Source of the DNA: Kitasatospora xanthocidica
GTDB taxonomy: Bacteria; Actinomycetota; Actinomycetes; Streptomycetales; Streptomycetaceae
NCBI RefSeq assembly: GCF_014656195.1
Contig: NZ_BNBY01000003.1
Span: forward strand, 456,938 to 493,552
Direction: 5' to 3'
Length of the DNA stretch: 36,615 nt
The position numbers were made by a program, and so were the translations under genes. A model generated the notes under the pieces. It searched no databases and had not been told where the DNA came from. It saw nothing but the letters and a program-made list of their open reading frames with translations. Positions 14,694-21,500 of the stretch are shown piece by piece (position 1 is the first letter of the stretch; the number at the start of each line of letters is the position of its first letter).

Positions 14694-14858
14694 GTTTTTG
14701 AGGGCGGGCGAAGAGATCACCCTTCGAAGCATCACTGACACTCTGAGTAGCTATCGCCGGCCAAACCAAAGGCGGCGCCCGGACCCCCGCGGTCCCGCCG
14801 CCGCCCGTGCGCCGCTCCTCCCCCACCTCCCGCGGACGGGAGGCAGGCTGACCTTCCG

Positions 14859-15581
14859 TCAGCCCACGCTGATCCCTGCCCGCGCCTCCTCCGGCACGCC
14901 GCCGTCCTCGCCGCCCTCGTCGTCCGGGGCGTCCTCGCCGGTGCGGGCCGCCGCGATCTCGGCGACCACCTGGGCGCCGCGCTCCGGCCCCATCTGCAGC
15001 GACCCGAGCACCCCCGGCACCGCGATGCTCGGCATCAGGTGCTGGAACAGCGCGGACACCCGAAGCTCCAGGTCAGCCCGCCCGGAGAGCTTCTGGGACT
15101 GGATCTGCACGCCCGTCCACGCCGCGATGATCAGCCAGGCGGTGTCCGCCGGAACGACGTGCGACAGCAGCTCGCCGCGTTCGCCGGCCACCTGCAGCAT
15201 GGCCTCCATCCGGCCGATCCACCCGGGAATGGCACCCCCGCCGAGGTCGTCGAACACGTCCTGGCCGAGCGAGAGCCGGGCACCCGCGCTCAACAGCGGG
15301 TCACGCGGCATCAGATGCGCCACCACCATCCCGGTGTCCACGAACTCCTGGAGCTTGCAGCTCCGTTCGGGAACCCCGTCCTGGGAGAACTGCTCCTCGA
15401 CCACGCCCTGCGCGAGGTCCCGCTTCGACGCGAAATGGAAATACACCGCACCACGCGTCACGCCGGCCCGGGAGACGACCTCGCCGATGGTCGCACCCTC
15501 GTAACCGAACTCGTCGAAGACCGACGCCGCCGCCTCCAGGATCAGCCGACGCGTCCGGATCGCCCGCTCCTGCCGTACCAC
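14859..15581 (-). CDS. Gamma-butyrolactone receptor-like TetR repressor
   Basis: A regulator of 240 residues closely resembling GBL receptors (ScbR, ArpA, BarA families). The GTG at 15581 gives MVRQERAIRTRRLILEAA, the canonical start, with GGCGGGG about 8 nt upstream; a GTG at 15588-15590 is an alternative. The helix-turn-helix (about residues 25-50) contains ATIGEVVSRAGVTRGAVYFHF. The C-terminal domain has AWLIIAAWTGVQIQSQKLS, aligning with the ligand-pocket region of the family, and an acidic tail. In known systems the apo-protein represses SARP genes and itself, and leaves DNA when the hormone binds. ARE-like sites at its own promoter and at the SARP promoter fit this. No AfsA-type GBL synthase gene is in the window. 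Confidence 0.9.
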   Translation of the reverse strand: MVRQERAIRTRRLILEAAASVFDEFGYEGATIGEVVSRAGVTRGAVYFHFASKRDLAQGVVEEQFSQDGVPERSCKLQEFVDTGMVVAHLMPRDPLLSAGARLSLGQDVFDDLGGGAIPGWIGRMEAMLQVAGERGELLSHVVPADTAWLIIAAWTGVQIQSQKLSGRADLELRVSALFQHLMPSIAVPGVLGSLQMGPERGAQVVAEIAAARTGEDAPDDEGGEDGGVPEEARAGISVG

Positions 15582-15614
15582 CGCAACCACCCCGCCCTGA
15601 GATCCCGGAAAACA

Positions 15615-15636
15615 AAACCAAACACCCCGTATCTTA
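15615..15636 (-). promoter_or_regulatory. Receptor promoter -10 box with overlapping ARE-like site
   Basis: On the minus strand TAAGAT (15631-15636) is a good -10 box, with a weak TGTCGG near 15655-15660 as a possible -35. Directly overlapping and downstream lies 15615-15632, AAACCAAACACCCCGTAT on the plus strand, which keeps the AAAC, central AC and terminal GT of the ARE pattern but is less symmetrical. The arrangement suggests autorepression. Confidence 0.5.
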
Positions 15637-15653
15637 GCTACGCCCCACCCGCG

Positions 15654-15673
15654 ACCGACAAGACGATGTCGGT
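15654..15673. repeat. Perfect inverted repeat ACCGACA-N6-TGTCGGT
   Basis: Seven-base arms with a six-base spacer, overlapping the probable -35 region of the receptor promoter. The sequence differs from the ARE pattern, so a different regulator may bind here. The neighbouring pseudo-receptor-like TetR is one candidate, by inference only. Confidence 0.45.
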
Positions 15674-15792
15674 TAATCCCCCAACCACTCCCCCTTCTCC
15701 CCAACCCATCGAGCCCCATGTGAAGATCCGTCATCACAATCCCCGGCCGCCCCGGGGGCGGGGCCTCTTTCGACGATCTGTCACACCGTCAA

Positions 15793-15810
15793 AAACCGAA
15801 CGAATGGTTT
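15793..15810. promoter_or_regulatory. ARE-like operator D upstream of the lipoprotein gene
   Basis: The palindrome AAACCGAACGAATGGTTT fits AAACnGnACG at its left half and GTTT at its right end. It sits about 110-125 bp upstream of the likely -10 box TATGAT (15919-15924) of the lipoprotein gene. It may link that gene, or the receptor gene on the other side, to the GBL regulon. Confidence 0.5.
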
Positions 15811-15950
15811 CTTCTGATTGCCTTCGAGCCTCCCCGCGAGACTACGACCGGCGCCCACCCGCCCGCACCGTCCCGCAACCGCCTCCCCAAGATCGGCGTC
15901 GTACAGGCGAGTTGACCGTATGATCCAAGCAGTCGTACACGGGGGGAAAC

Positions 15951-16625
15951 GTGAAGCGCGACTCACGGCGGCGCCATGCCGCCATCATGTCCACGGCCGT
16001 CGGGGCGGCCCTCGCCGCCCTGGTCTCCTGCAGCAGCTCGACGCACACCGGTCCGTCGGCCGGCGCCGCGATCCCGACGACCGCGGTCAGGCTGCCGCTC
16101 GCCGAGAAGGTCACGGCCGGCCTGGAACGGATCCGCGCCATCGCGACGGACAACCCGCCGGGGAGGGAATGGGCCCACTACCAGGACGAGGGCGGCACGA
16201 TCTGGTACTTCTGGCCCCTCCCCGCCGGACGGTTCTGCTACGGGAAGGAGTCCGAGCTCGGGGACCAGAACTTCCGGGAGACCAGCTGCTCCAGTAACCC
16301 CCTCCCGGTCGACGGTACGCCCGCGGTGCACGCCTACCACCTCGCGAGCGTGCGCGGCGGCCGGTGGGTGAGCTTCCTCTACGCGGACCAGGAGGAGCTC
16401 CAGGACATCGCCTGCGGTGACCAGCGCCTCACTGTACGGCGCGTCGCCCGCTTCGCCGGGCCCTCCGGCCCGCGCACCCTCTACGCCGTCGGTACCCCGT
16501 GGGCCGCGCTGGGCGTCCTGCACGCCGTGGTCAGCCGCCCGGACGGCACCACCGGTCCCGAGCCGGTGCGGCTCTCGGACGGCAGCGAGACCGCGCACGT
16601 CTCCTCCGAGCACGTCTGCGCGTGA
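15951..16625 (+). CDS. Putative secreted lipoprotein, function unknown
   Basis: A 224-residue product with a basic N-terminus, a hydrophobic stretch and the lipobox-like LVSC (Cys27), so probably membrane-anchored outside the cell. The start is the GTG at 15951, with GGGGGG 4 nt upstream; a -10-like TATGAT lies at 15919. The mature part holds several cysteines (near FCYGKE, TSCSSN, IACGDQ and the C-terminal HVCA) that could form disulphides, and a Trp/Tyr-rich segment GTIWYFWPLPAGRFCYG. I do not recognise the family. An ARE-like palindrome upstream suggests it could belong to the GBL regulon. A hairpin overlapping its stop codon probably ends the transcript. Confidence 0.8.
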   Translation: MKRDSRRRHAAIMSTAVGAALAALVSCSSSTHTGPSAGAAIPTTAVRLPLAEKVTAGLERIRAIATDNPPGREWAHYQDEGGTIWYFWPLPAGRFCYGKESELGDQNFRETSCSSNPLPVDGTPAVHAYHLASVRGGRWVSFLYADQEELQDIACGDQRLTVRRVARFAGPSGPRTLYAVGTPWAALGVLHAVVSRPDGTTGPEPVRLSDGSETAHVSSEHVCA

Positions 16626-16651
16626 GAAGTCGGCCGGGCCGACTTCTCACG
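16621..16651. terminator. Bidirectional terminator overlapping a stop codon
   Basis: A perfect 15-bp inverted repeat (16621-16635 with 16637-16651) has the lipoprotein stop TGA inside its left arm. It sits between convergent genes and could end transcription from both. The single-base spacer means the innermost pairs must open to form the loop. Confidence 0.75.
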
Positions 16652-16693
16652 CCGGGCGCTGCACCGGCCCGACGGCTTCAGCGGCCCCAGCGC

Positions 16694-18136
16694 TTACGAA
16701 GCGGCGGCGGCCGCGTTGCGGCGGGTCTCCGCGAGGTGGACGTCGATGTGCCGGGCCAGGATCAGCGGATCCTGCGGGCTGTCGGCCTGGAAGGTGACCC
16801 GGCGCAGCAGGCTGACCCCGTCGAGGCCGACGCCCTCGCGGGCGAGGACGAAGACCAGGGCGAGGAAGGCGGCGCGGGCGTTGCCGTCGTCGAAGGGGTG
16901 GAAGAAGCAGACGTCGAGGTAGGCGCGCGCAGCGCGGGCGATCAACGGAAGCGGCGCCGCGCCGTCGGCGTCGTTCCCCGCCCCGCCCTCGGCCCGGCTC
17001 CCCGCCGCGCTCTCGGCGAGGCAGGCGTCGAGCCGGGCACGGGTGTCGGGCCCGATGCCGTAGCGCTCCAGGCCGCGCTTGGCGAAGGCGGGCAGGGTGC
17101 GGAACGGCGGCGGCTCCGGTGCGTTCAGCACGTGCCGCTGCCAGCCGCGGAGCAGCTCGAAGTCCAGTGCGGCGCCGCGGGCGGCGTCGGCTCGCAGCAG
17201 GTCGAGGGCGGCGAGGAGGCCGTCCGCGCGGGCGACGCCGATGGGGCGGTCGAAGGCGCGGACGTCCGCCGCGGCGCCGTCACGCACCGGGGTCACCGGC
17301 CCGTGTCCGGCCTCCGCCGAGGGCGTGGGCCAGTCAACGTCCGCGCGGACGGCGAGCCAGCGCTCCAGGTGGTCCGGCAGCGCCGGGGCGGCGCGTTCGC
17401 CCGCCAGGTGGGCGGGCCGCAGTGACTGCGCGAGCCGCTCCGCGACCTCCCCCACCAGGGCGGTGTCCGGGCTGCTCCAACTGTGGAACCGCCCCCCGAT
17501 CGCCTGTTGGACCAGTTCCTCGGCGGTGCCGGCCGCGACGCCCCAGCGGGCGAGGAACCAGCCGAGCACCTGGTGGCAGTGCCCGTACCAGCCGCTCTCG
17601 CCGCCGCTGCGGTCCGCCACCCGCAGGATGAGGCCCCGGGCGGCGAGCTCCCAGAGGATCCGCTGCTCCTCGACGCTGTCCGGGTCCAGGCCCGGCTTCG
17701 ACTCCAGGTCCGGGTCCAGCGGGTACGCCTCGAACCGTTCGGCGAGCTCCTCCAGCCACTCGCGCCACTCGCACACCGCGGCGACGACCCGCCCGAGCGT
17801 CTCCTCCGGGGTGGTCACCGAGTGCGGCGGGCAGCACCAGTTGGCGATCGGCCCGCCGTCGAAGTCGCCTTCGCCGATCGCCCAGCGCCAGCCCACGACC
17901 CAGTCGCCGTAGTGGCCGGCCAGGGCGTGTGACATCGCGTCGGCCCAGGGCCTGGCCACCTTCCGGCTCCAGTCCTGGCGCACGGTGTTGCCGGAGGACG
18001 CGTCGCACCCGGCGGGCACCCGCAGGGCCGGGCCGAGCGCGCGCACCACCTGCTCGACCGACGCGGGGTCGAAGGGATGGCGGGCCGGGTCGACGTCGTC
18101 CCAGCTCAGGGTGGCGGGGGCCAGGTTCGGTATCAC
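16694..18136 (-). CDS. Fic-domain protein
   Basis: A 480-residue protein with a C-terminal Fic domain. The active-site loop reads HPFDDGNARAAF, with the catalytic His near residue 413, against the canonical HxFx(D/E)GNGRxxR. The Gly before the first Arg is Ala, and the final Arg is replaced by Phe. Fic enzymes usually transfer AMP or another nucleotide part to proteins; the altered loop may change or weaken activity. The N-terminal half (Trp-rich, with PIANWCCPPHSV) is not recognised. I see no clear inhibitory (S/T)xxxE(G/N) helix. The start is a GTG at 18136 with a poor ribosome binding site. It lies 52 nt downstream of another minus-strand gene and could be co-transcribed with it. Confidence 0.8.
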   Translation of the reverse strand: MIPNLAPATLSWDDVDPARHPFDPASVEQVVRALGPALRVPAGCDASSGNTVRQDWSRKVARPWADAMSHALAGHYGDWVVGWRWAIGEGDFDGGPIANWCCPPHSVTTPEETLGRVVAAVCEWREWLEELAERFEAYPLDPDLESKPGLDPDSVEEQRILWELAARGLILRVADRSGGESGWYGHCHQVLGWFLARWGVAAGTAEELVQQAIGGRFHSWSSPDTALVGEVAERLAQSLRPAHLAGERAAPALPDHLERWLAVRADVDWPTPSAEAGHGPVTPVRDGAAADVRAFDRPIGVARADGLLAALDLLRADAARGAALDFELLRGWQRHVLNAPEPPPFRTLPAFAKRGLERYGIGPDTRARLDACLAESAAGSRAEGGAGNDADGAAPLPLIARAARAYLDVCFFHPFDDGNARAAFLALVFVLAREGVGLDGVSLLRRVTFQADSPQDPLILARHIDVHLAETRRNAAAAAS

Positions 18137-18188
18137 CGCGCCAGCCTGCGCGTCGGTGCGGTGCCGGTCAAACCGGTTTTCGCGGAGG

Positions 18189-18887
18189 TCAGGCGGCGGG
18201 GAGGCCGTTCATCATGTCCCGGAAGCGGGCGGACGGGCGCATCATGCCGTTGTCACCGACGTACAGGTTCTCCAGCCAGCCGTCCCGGTACCAGAAGATC
18301 GACGCGGTCAGCGGGGCCGGGTCGCCGATCTGGAGCTGCTTCGTCAGGTCGATCATGAAGCGGATCGCGTTCAGTGACGCGCCGGTGCGGATCGGCGCCG
18401 CGCAGAACGCGTTGTTCGTCGGCAGGGTGACCAGGGCGCCGTGCGGCAGCTCGGCCCCGCCCAGGGCGTTCTCCAGCCGCAGTGCCTGCGCGGCGCCGGG
18501 CCACGCCCCCATCCCGTTGACGGCGTAGAGGGTGTCCCCGTTCGTCGCGTTGAAGGACTTCCGGTTGAGCTGCTCGGTGGCCAGGTTGGCGAAGGCCTTC
18601 TCCCAGAGCTCGGCCCGGCTGATGCTCCACTGGTCGGCGGCGTGCTCGGCTATCGCCAGGGCCTCGGTCTTCCCGCCCCGCTTCCCTCCGTCCACGCACA
18701 GGACGACCGACAGCTCTTCGTCGATCTGGCGGGCCATGGGGTCGGGGCCCAGCGCGCGGGTCGTGGTGACCAGCAGCCGCAGCCGGTCCCGGACCTCGAA
18801 GATCGAGATCGCGGCCAGCGCCTTGCACGGACCGTGCTCGTCGCACAGTGGCTTCGGAAGGTTCTTGCGGTTGCCGAACAGCGGCAT
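18189..18887 (-). CDS. Conserved-type protein of unknown function
   Basis: A cytoplasmic-looking protein of 232 residues starting at the ATG at 18887 (MPLFGNRKNLP), with GGGGAG 7 nt upstream; longer in-frame starts lack this. It has no signal peptide or membrane helix. Segments such as LSVVLCVDGG, WSISRAELWEKAFANL and GALVTLPTNNAF faintly recall DUF1444-type proteins, but I am not confident. The Fic gene follows after 52 nt in the same direction. Confidence 0.7.
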   Translation of the reverse strand: MPLFGNRKNLPKPLCDEHGPCKALAAISIFEVRDRLRLLVTTTRALGPDPMARQIDEELSVVLCVDGGKRGGKTEALAIAEHAADQWSISRAELWEKAFANLATEQLNRKSFNATNGDTLYAVNGMGAWPGAAQALRLENALGGAELPHGALVTLPTNNAFCAAPIRTGASLNAIRFMIDLTKQLQIGDPAPLTASIFWYRDGWLENLYVGDNGMMRPSARFRDMMNGLPAA

Positions 18888-19044
18888 GGGTGACTCCCCG
18901 GGTCGGTGCGATGATCGGGCCAAAGCCACAGCATCCCACCGGAGTTCGCCGGCGTCATGGAGATCATCCGATTTCTCAGATGGCGAGCCGGGGTCACCGG
19001 ACGGGCCGGTCGGCCGGCCGGATGTCAGGCCGCCCGGGCGGACG

Positions 19045-19914
19045 TCAGGTCGCCCAAGGCAGCCGCAGCGCCTCCAGCTCGGGGTCGGCCAGCAGCGCCT
19101 CGATCAGGGCCGGAGGGCCGGCGACCTTGGTGCCCCAGAGGTCGTAGTCGGTGCACAGGACCCAGGAGCGGTCGGCGGCCCAGAGGTTGGAGGGGCTGAA
19201 GTCGGCGTCATCGGTGTCGTAGAGCAGTGCGGCGTCGCCGAGCCGGCCCGCGCGCACGTGGAGGTTCTCGAAGTCGTAGTCCAGCATCAGCGGGTTGTAG
19301 TAGGCGAAGCAGCGGGTGTCCGGGCCGGCCGGGCTGTAGGCGGTGAGGACGGTGACCAGGCGGTTCCAGGTCTCCCGGTCCAGGCTGCCCTCGGTGGGCG
19401 GGACGATGCCGAGCGGCCAGCTGCCGTTCTTCCGTGCGGACGGGAGGCAGCGGTAGCAGGGCAGCATCCCCTCCGGGACGACGGGATCGCCGGTCCGCTC
19501 CGCGACCTCCGCCCAGCGCAGCCGCCGCCAGCCCGGCCCCGGGTGCTCCGCGCGGCCGAGGTCACCGCCGGTGGCGACACCCACGGCGTCGATGTCCACG
19601 CCCACGAGCATGCGGCGCTGCCTGCTCCCGTCCGCCAACCGGGCCTTGTGGTACTCGTCGTACGAGACGTCCCTCGGCCCCTGCTCGTGCTCGTACATGG
19701 CGTTGAGCACCCAGACGGCGTCGGGCAGCGCGGGCGGCATGAACCCGAGGGTGCCGTCCTGGCACAGCTCCATCAGCCAGTCGGTCTCGGCGGACGGCGC
19801 GAGCGGCCACCGGCCGCGCAGCGGGCCGGTCGGCGAGTCGGTCGGCGACACGGGCAGCGGGTCGGTCGGCGAGTCGGACGGCAGGTCGGACAGCAGGTCG
19901 GGTTCCTCGGGCAT
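19045..19914 (-). CDS. Hypothetical protein with N-terminal Ser/Asp/Pro repeats
   Basis: A protein of 289 residues from the ATG at 19914. The first 30 residues are low-complexity repeats of SPTDP/SPTDSPT type, encoded by GTCGGTCGGCGA-like DNA repeats. The remainder is an ordinary globular sequence rich in Trp and Asp (for example CFAYYNPLMLDYDFENLHV and WVLCTDYDLWGTKVAGP), with no membrane segments. I do not recognise the family. The ribosome binding site is weak, so a start slightly downstream is possible. It may be alone in its transcript, with 157 bp before the next gene. Confidence 0.65.
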   Translation of the reverse strand: MPEEPDLLSDLPSDSPTDPLPVSPTDSPTGPLRGRWPLAPSAETDWLMELCQDGTLGFMPPALPDAVWVLNAMYEHEQGPRDVSYDEYHKARLADGSRQRRMLVGVDIDAVGVATGGDLGRAEHPGPGWRRLRWAEVAERTGDPVVPEGMLPCYRCLPSARKNGSWPLGIVPPTEGSLDRETWNRLVTVLTAYSPAGPDTRCFAYYNPLMLDYDFENLHVRAGRLGDAALLYDTDDADFSPSNLWAADRSWVLCTDYDLWGTKVAGPPALIEALLADPELEALRLPWAT

Positions 19915-20023
19915 CCGGTCATGATCGCACGGCGGCGGGCAGGGCCTGCCGGGCGGGCAGCGCCCCCACCGGCCGAAAGACGGCGCCGGTCGACGCGTGG
20001 GGCGGGCGCGTAGGATCGCCGGC

Positions 20024-20764
20024 ATGGCACTGCGACCGGTCATGGTGAACATCAAGGCTCTTGACGGACCGGCGGTCGGCCGCTTCTGGGCGGAGGCGCT
20101 CGGCTGGAGCGTGTACAGCCCGGGCGTGGCCACGTACGTCGGCCCCGGCGGCGGACTCGTCTGGCCGGAGCCGGTCGGCCTCGGCATCGATGTCGTCCCC
20201 GTCCCGGAGGCCAAGACGGCCACGAAGAACCGGGTGCACCTCGACCTCGCCACCACCTCCACCGCTCATCAGGCCGAGTTGGTGGCACGCCTGCTGGCGC
20301 TCGGCGCGACGCCCGTCGACATCGGTCAGGGCGAGGTGCCGTGGACGGTCCTGGCCGATCCCGAGGGCAACGAGTTCTGCGTGCTGGAGCCCCGGGAGGT
20401 CTACCGGGACACCGGGCCGATCGCCGCCGTGGTGGTCGACTGCGCGGACCCGCGGGAGATGGCCCGGTTCTGGGGCGCGGCGATCGACTGGGCCCCGCAG
20501 CAACTGACCGACGAGCAGGCGGTGTTCCGCTCCCCCGAGGGCACCGGACCGTACCTGGAGTTCCTCCGCCGGCCCGACGGGAAGACCGTGCCGGACCGCG
20601 TCCACCTCGACCTGCTGCCGAGGCCCGGTGCCGACCTGGCGACGGAGGTGGCCCGGCTGCGGGCCCTCGGCGCCACCGATCTCGACCTCGGCCAGGGCGA
20701 GGTCCCGTGGACCTGCCTGGAGGATCCGGAGGGGCACGAGTTCTGCGTCCTCGCGCCGTCCTGA
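20024..20764 (+). CDS. VOC-family protein with two glyoxalase-like domains
   Basis: A 246-residue protein starting at the ATG at 20024, with AGGA about 9 nt upstream. Two tandem vicinal-oxygen-chelate domains (about residues 1-125 and 130-246) each end in a DPEGxEFCVL signature and each contain a xRVHLDL segment. This matches the double-domain glyoxalase/bleomycin-resistance-like proteins common in actinomycetes. Members bind small ligands or act as dioxygenases, isomerases or sequestering resistance proteins; the substrate here cannot be told. It converges with a TetR gene, with a shared hairpin between them. Confidence 0.85.
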   Translation: MALRPVMVNIKALDGPAVGRFWAEALGWSVYSPGVATYVGPGGGLVWPEPVGLGIDVVPVPEAKTATKNRVHLDLATTSTAHQAELVARLLALGATPVDIGQGEVPWTVLADPEGNEFCVLEPREVYRDTGPIAAVVVDCADPREMARFWGAAIDWAPQQLTDEQAVFRSPEGTGPYLEFLRRPDGKTVPDRVHLDLLPRPGADLATEVARLRALGATDLDLGQGEVPWTCLEDPEGHEFCVLAPS

Positions 20765-20794
20765 CGCGCGGACCCGGCGGCCACCCACCGCCAC

Positions 20795-20826
20795 GTGAGC
20801 CCGGCCCGGCGGAGCCGCGGGCTCAC
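20795..20826. terminator. Bidirectional terminator between VOC and TetR genes
   Basis: The 9-bp inverted repeat GTGAGCCCG/CGGGCTCAC (20795-20803 and 20818-20826) lies between convergent genes. Its right arm overlaps the TetR stop codon. Confidence 0.6.
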
Positions 20827-21380
20827 TCCACCAGGGCGGCGACCACCCGGCGGACCACCTCGCGGCGCTGCGCCCGGTCGTCGAGGCCCACCACCACCAG
20901 CACCTCGGGGTTGGCCACAGCCCACAGCATCGCGATGTGGATGAGCAGCGCGAGCAGGACCTGGGGCTCGAAGCGGGTCGAGACCAGTCCCTTGGCCTGC
21001 AGCTCGGCGATGGCGGCGCTCCGGTCGCGCACGCTGGCGACCCCGAGGTCGTTGACCGCGTCGCCGTGCTCCAGCCGCTGCCAGGTGATGAGCCGGGGCA
21101 GGTCCGGGTACTCGGCGTAGAGGTCACTGAGAGCGGCCGCGAACCCGGGCAGGTCGTTCACGTCGAGCGGGACGGACACGATGATCTGTTCGACCACTTC
21201 GTTCCAGACCGCGTCGAACAGCCCGGCCTTGTTCCCGAAGTAGTGGTAGATCTGCGCCTTGTTGCTGCGCGCGGCGGCGGCGATGCGGTCGACGCGGGCG
21301 CCGTTCAGCCCGTGCGCGGCGAACTCGGCCCGGCCGGCCGTGACGAGTCTCCGCCTGGTGGCCTCGGCGTCGCGCTCCAT
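20823..21380 (-). CDS. TetR-family repressor
   Basis: A 185-residue regulator starting at the ATG at 21380, with GGAG 8 nt upstream. The helix-turn-helix (about residues 25-52) contains GARVDRIAAAARSNKAQIYHYFGNK, typical of the family; the rest is an all-helical ligand domain ending in REVVRRVVAALVE. It faces a LuxR-type ATPase regulator gene across a 120-bp region. That region holds two near-identical direct repeats placed over a strong plus-strand promoter, so it probably represses the LuxR gene and possibly itself. The inducer is unknown. Confidence 0.88.
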   Translation of the reverse strand: MERDAEATRRRLVTAGRAEFAAHGLNGARVDRIAAAARSNKAQIYHYFGNKAGLFDAVWNEVVEQIIVSVPLDVNDLPGFAAALSDLYAEYPDLPRLITWQRLEHGDAVNDLGVASVRDRSAAIAELQAKGLVSTRFEPQVLLALLIHIAMLWAVANPEVLVVVGLDDRAQRREVVRRVVAALVE

Positions 21381-21393
21381 GCACCCAGCTCCT

Positions 21394-21455
21394 AACTAAC
21401 CGTTTACTTGACAGGACTGTCAGGGCACAGTGTAATCAACTAACCGTCCAGTTGA
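21394..21455. promoter_or_regulatory. Paired TetR operator repeats flanking the promoter
   Basis: AACTAACCGTTTACTTGA (21394-21411) and AACTAACCGTCCAGTTGA (21438-21455) match at 15 of 18 bases and are 44 bp apart, about four helix turns. The first overlaps the -35 box and the second the transcription start. The second is itself partly palindromic (CAACT...AGTTG). The layout fits repression by the adjacent TetR. Confidence 0.65.
21408..21436 (+). promoter_or_regulatory. Promoter of the LuxR-type regulator
   Basis: A perfect -35 TTGACA (21408-21413), a 17-bp spacer and a near-perfect -10 TGTAAT (21431-21436) read toward the LuxR gene. Predicted transcription starts near 21443. This is one of the strongest consensus promoters in the window. 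Confidence 0.75.
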
Positions 21456-21500
21456 ATACGGCTGCGGTCACGCGGCCTGGGGCAGGGGAGGGATCCGGCC

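Larger units (their letters stand above)
14549..14858. other. SARP promoter region
   Basis: A 310-bp gene-free stretch between the SARP start and the receptor stop, both on the minus strand. It holds the SARP promoter and two ARE-like palindromes, listed separately. The part 14700-14858 shows no clear further element. The AT-rich core at 14645-14700 stands out from its surroundings. Confidence 0.7.
15582..15950. other. Divergent intergenic region with several palindromes
   Basis: This 369-bp stretch separates the receptor gene (minus) from a lipoprotein gene (plus). It contains an ARE-like site at each side, a perfect ACCGACA-N6-TGTCGGT repeat at 15654-15673, and a GC-rich hairpin near 15747-15767 with arms CCGCCCC/GGGGCGG followed by CTCTTT. 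I see no additional convincing gene. Confidence 0.6.

Noticed and set aside
14644..15504. A 286-codon plus-strand frame over the SARP promoter and receptor gene
   Set aside because: It is a Ser/Pro-rich shadow of the receptor gene, which has unmistakable family motifs on the other strand.
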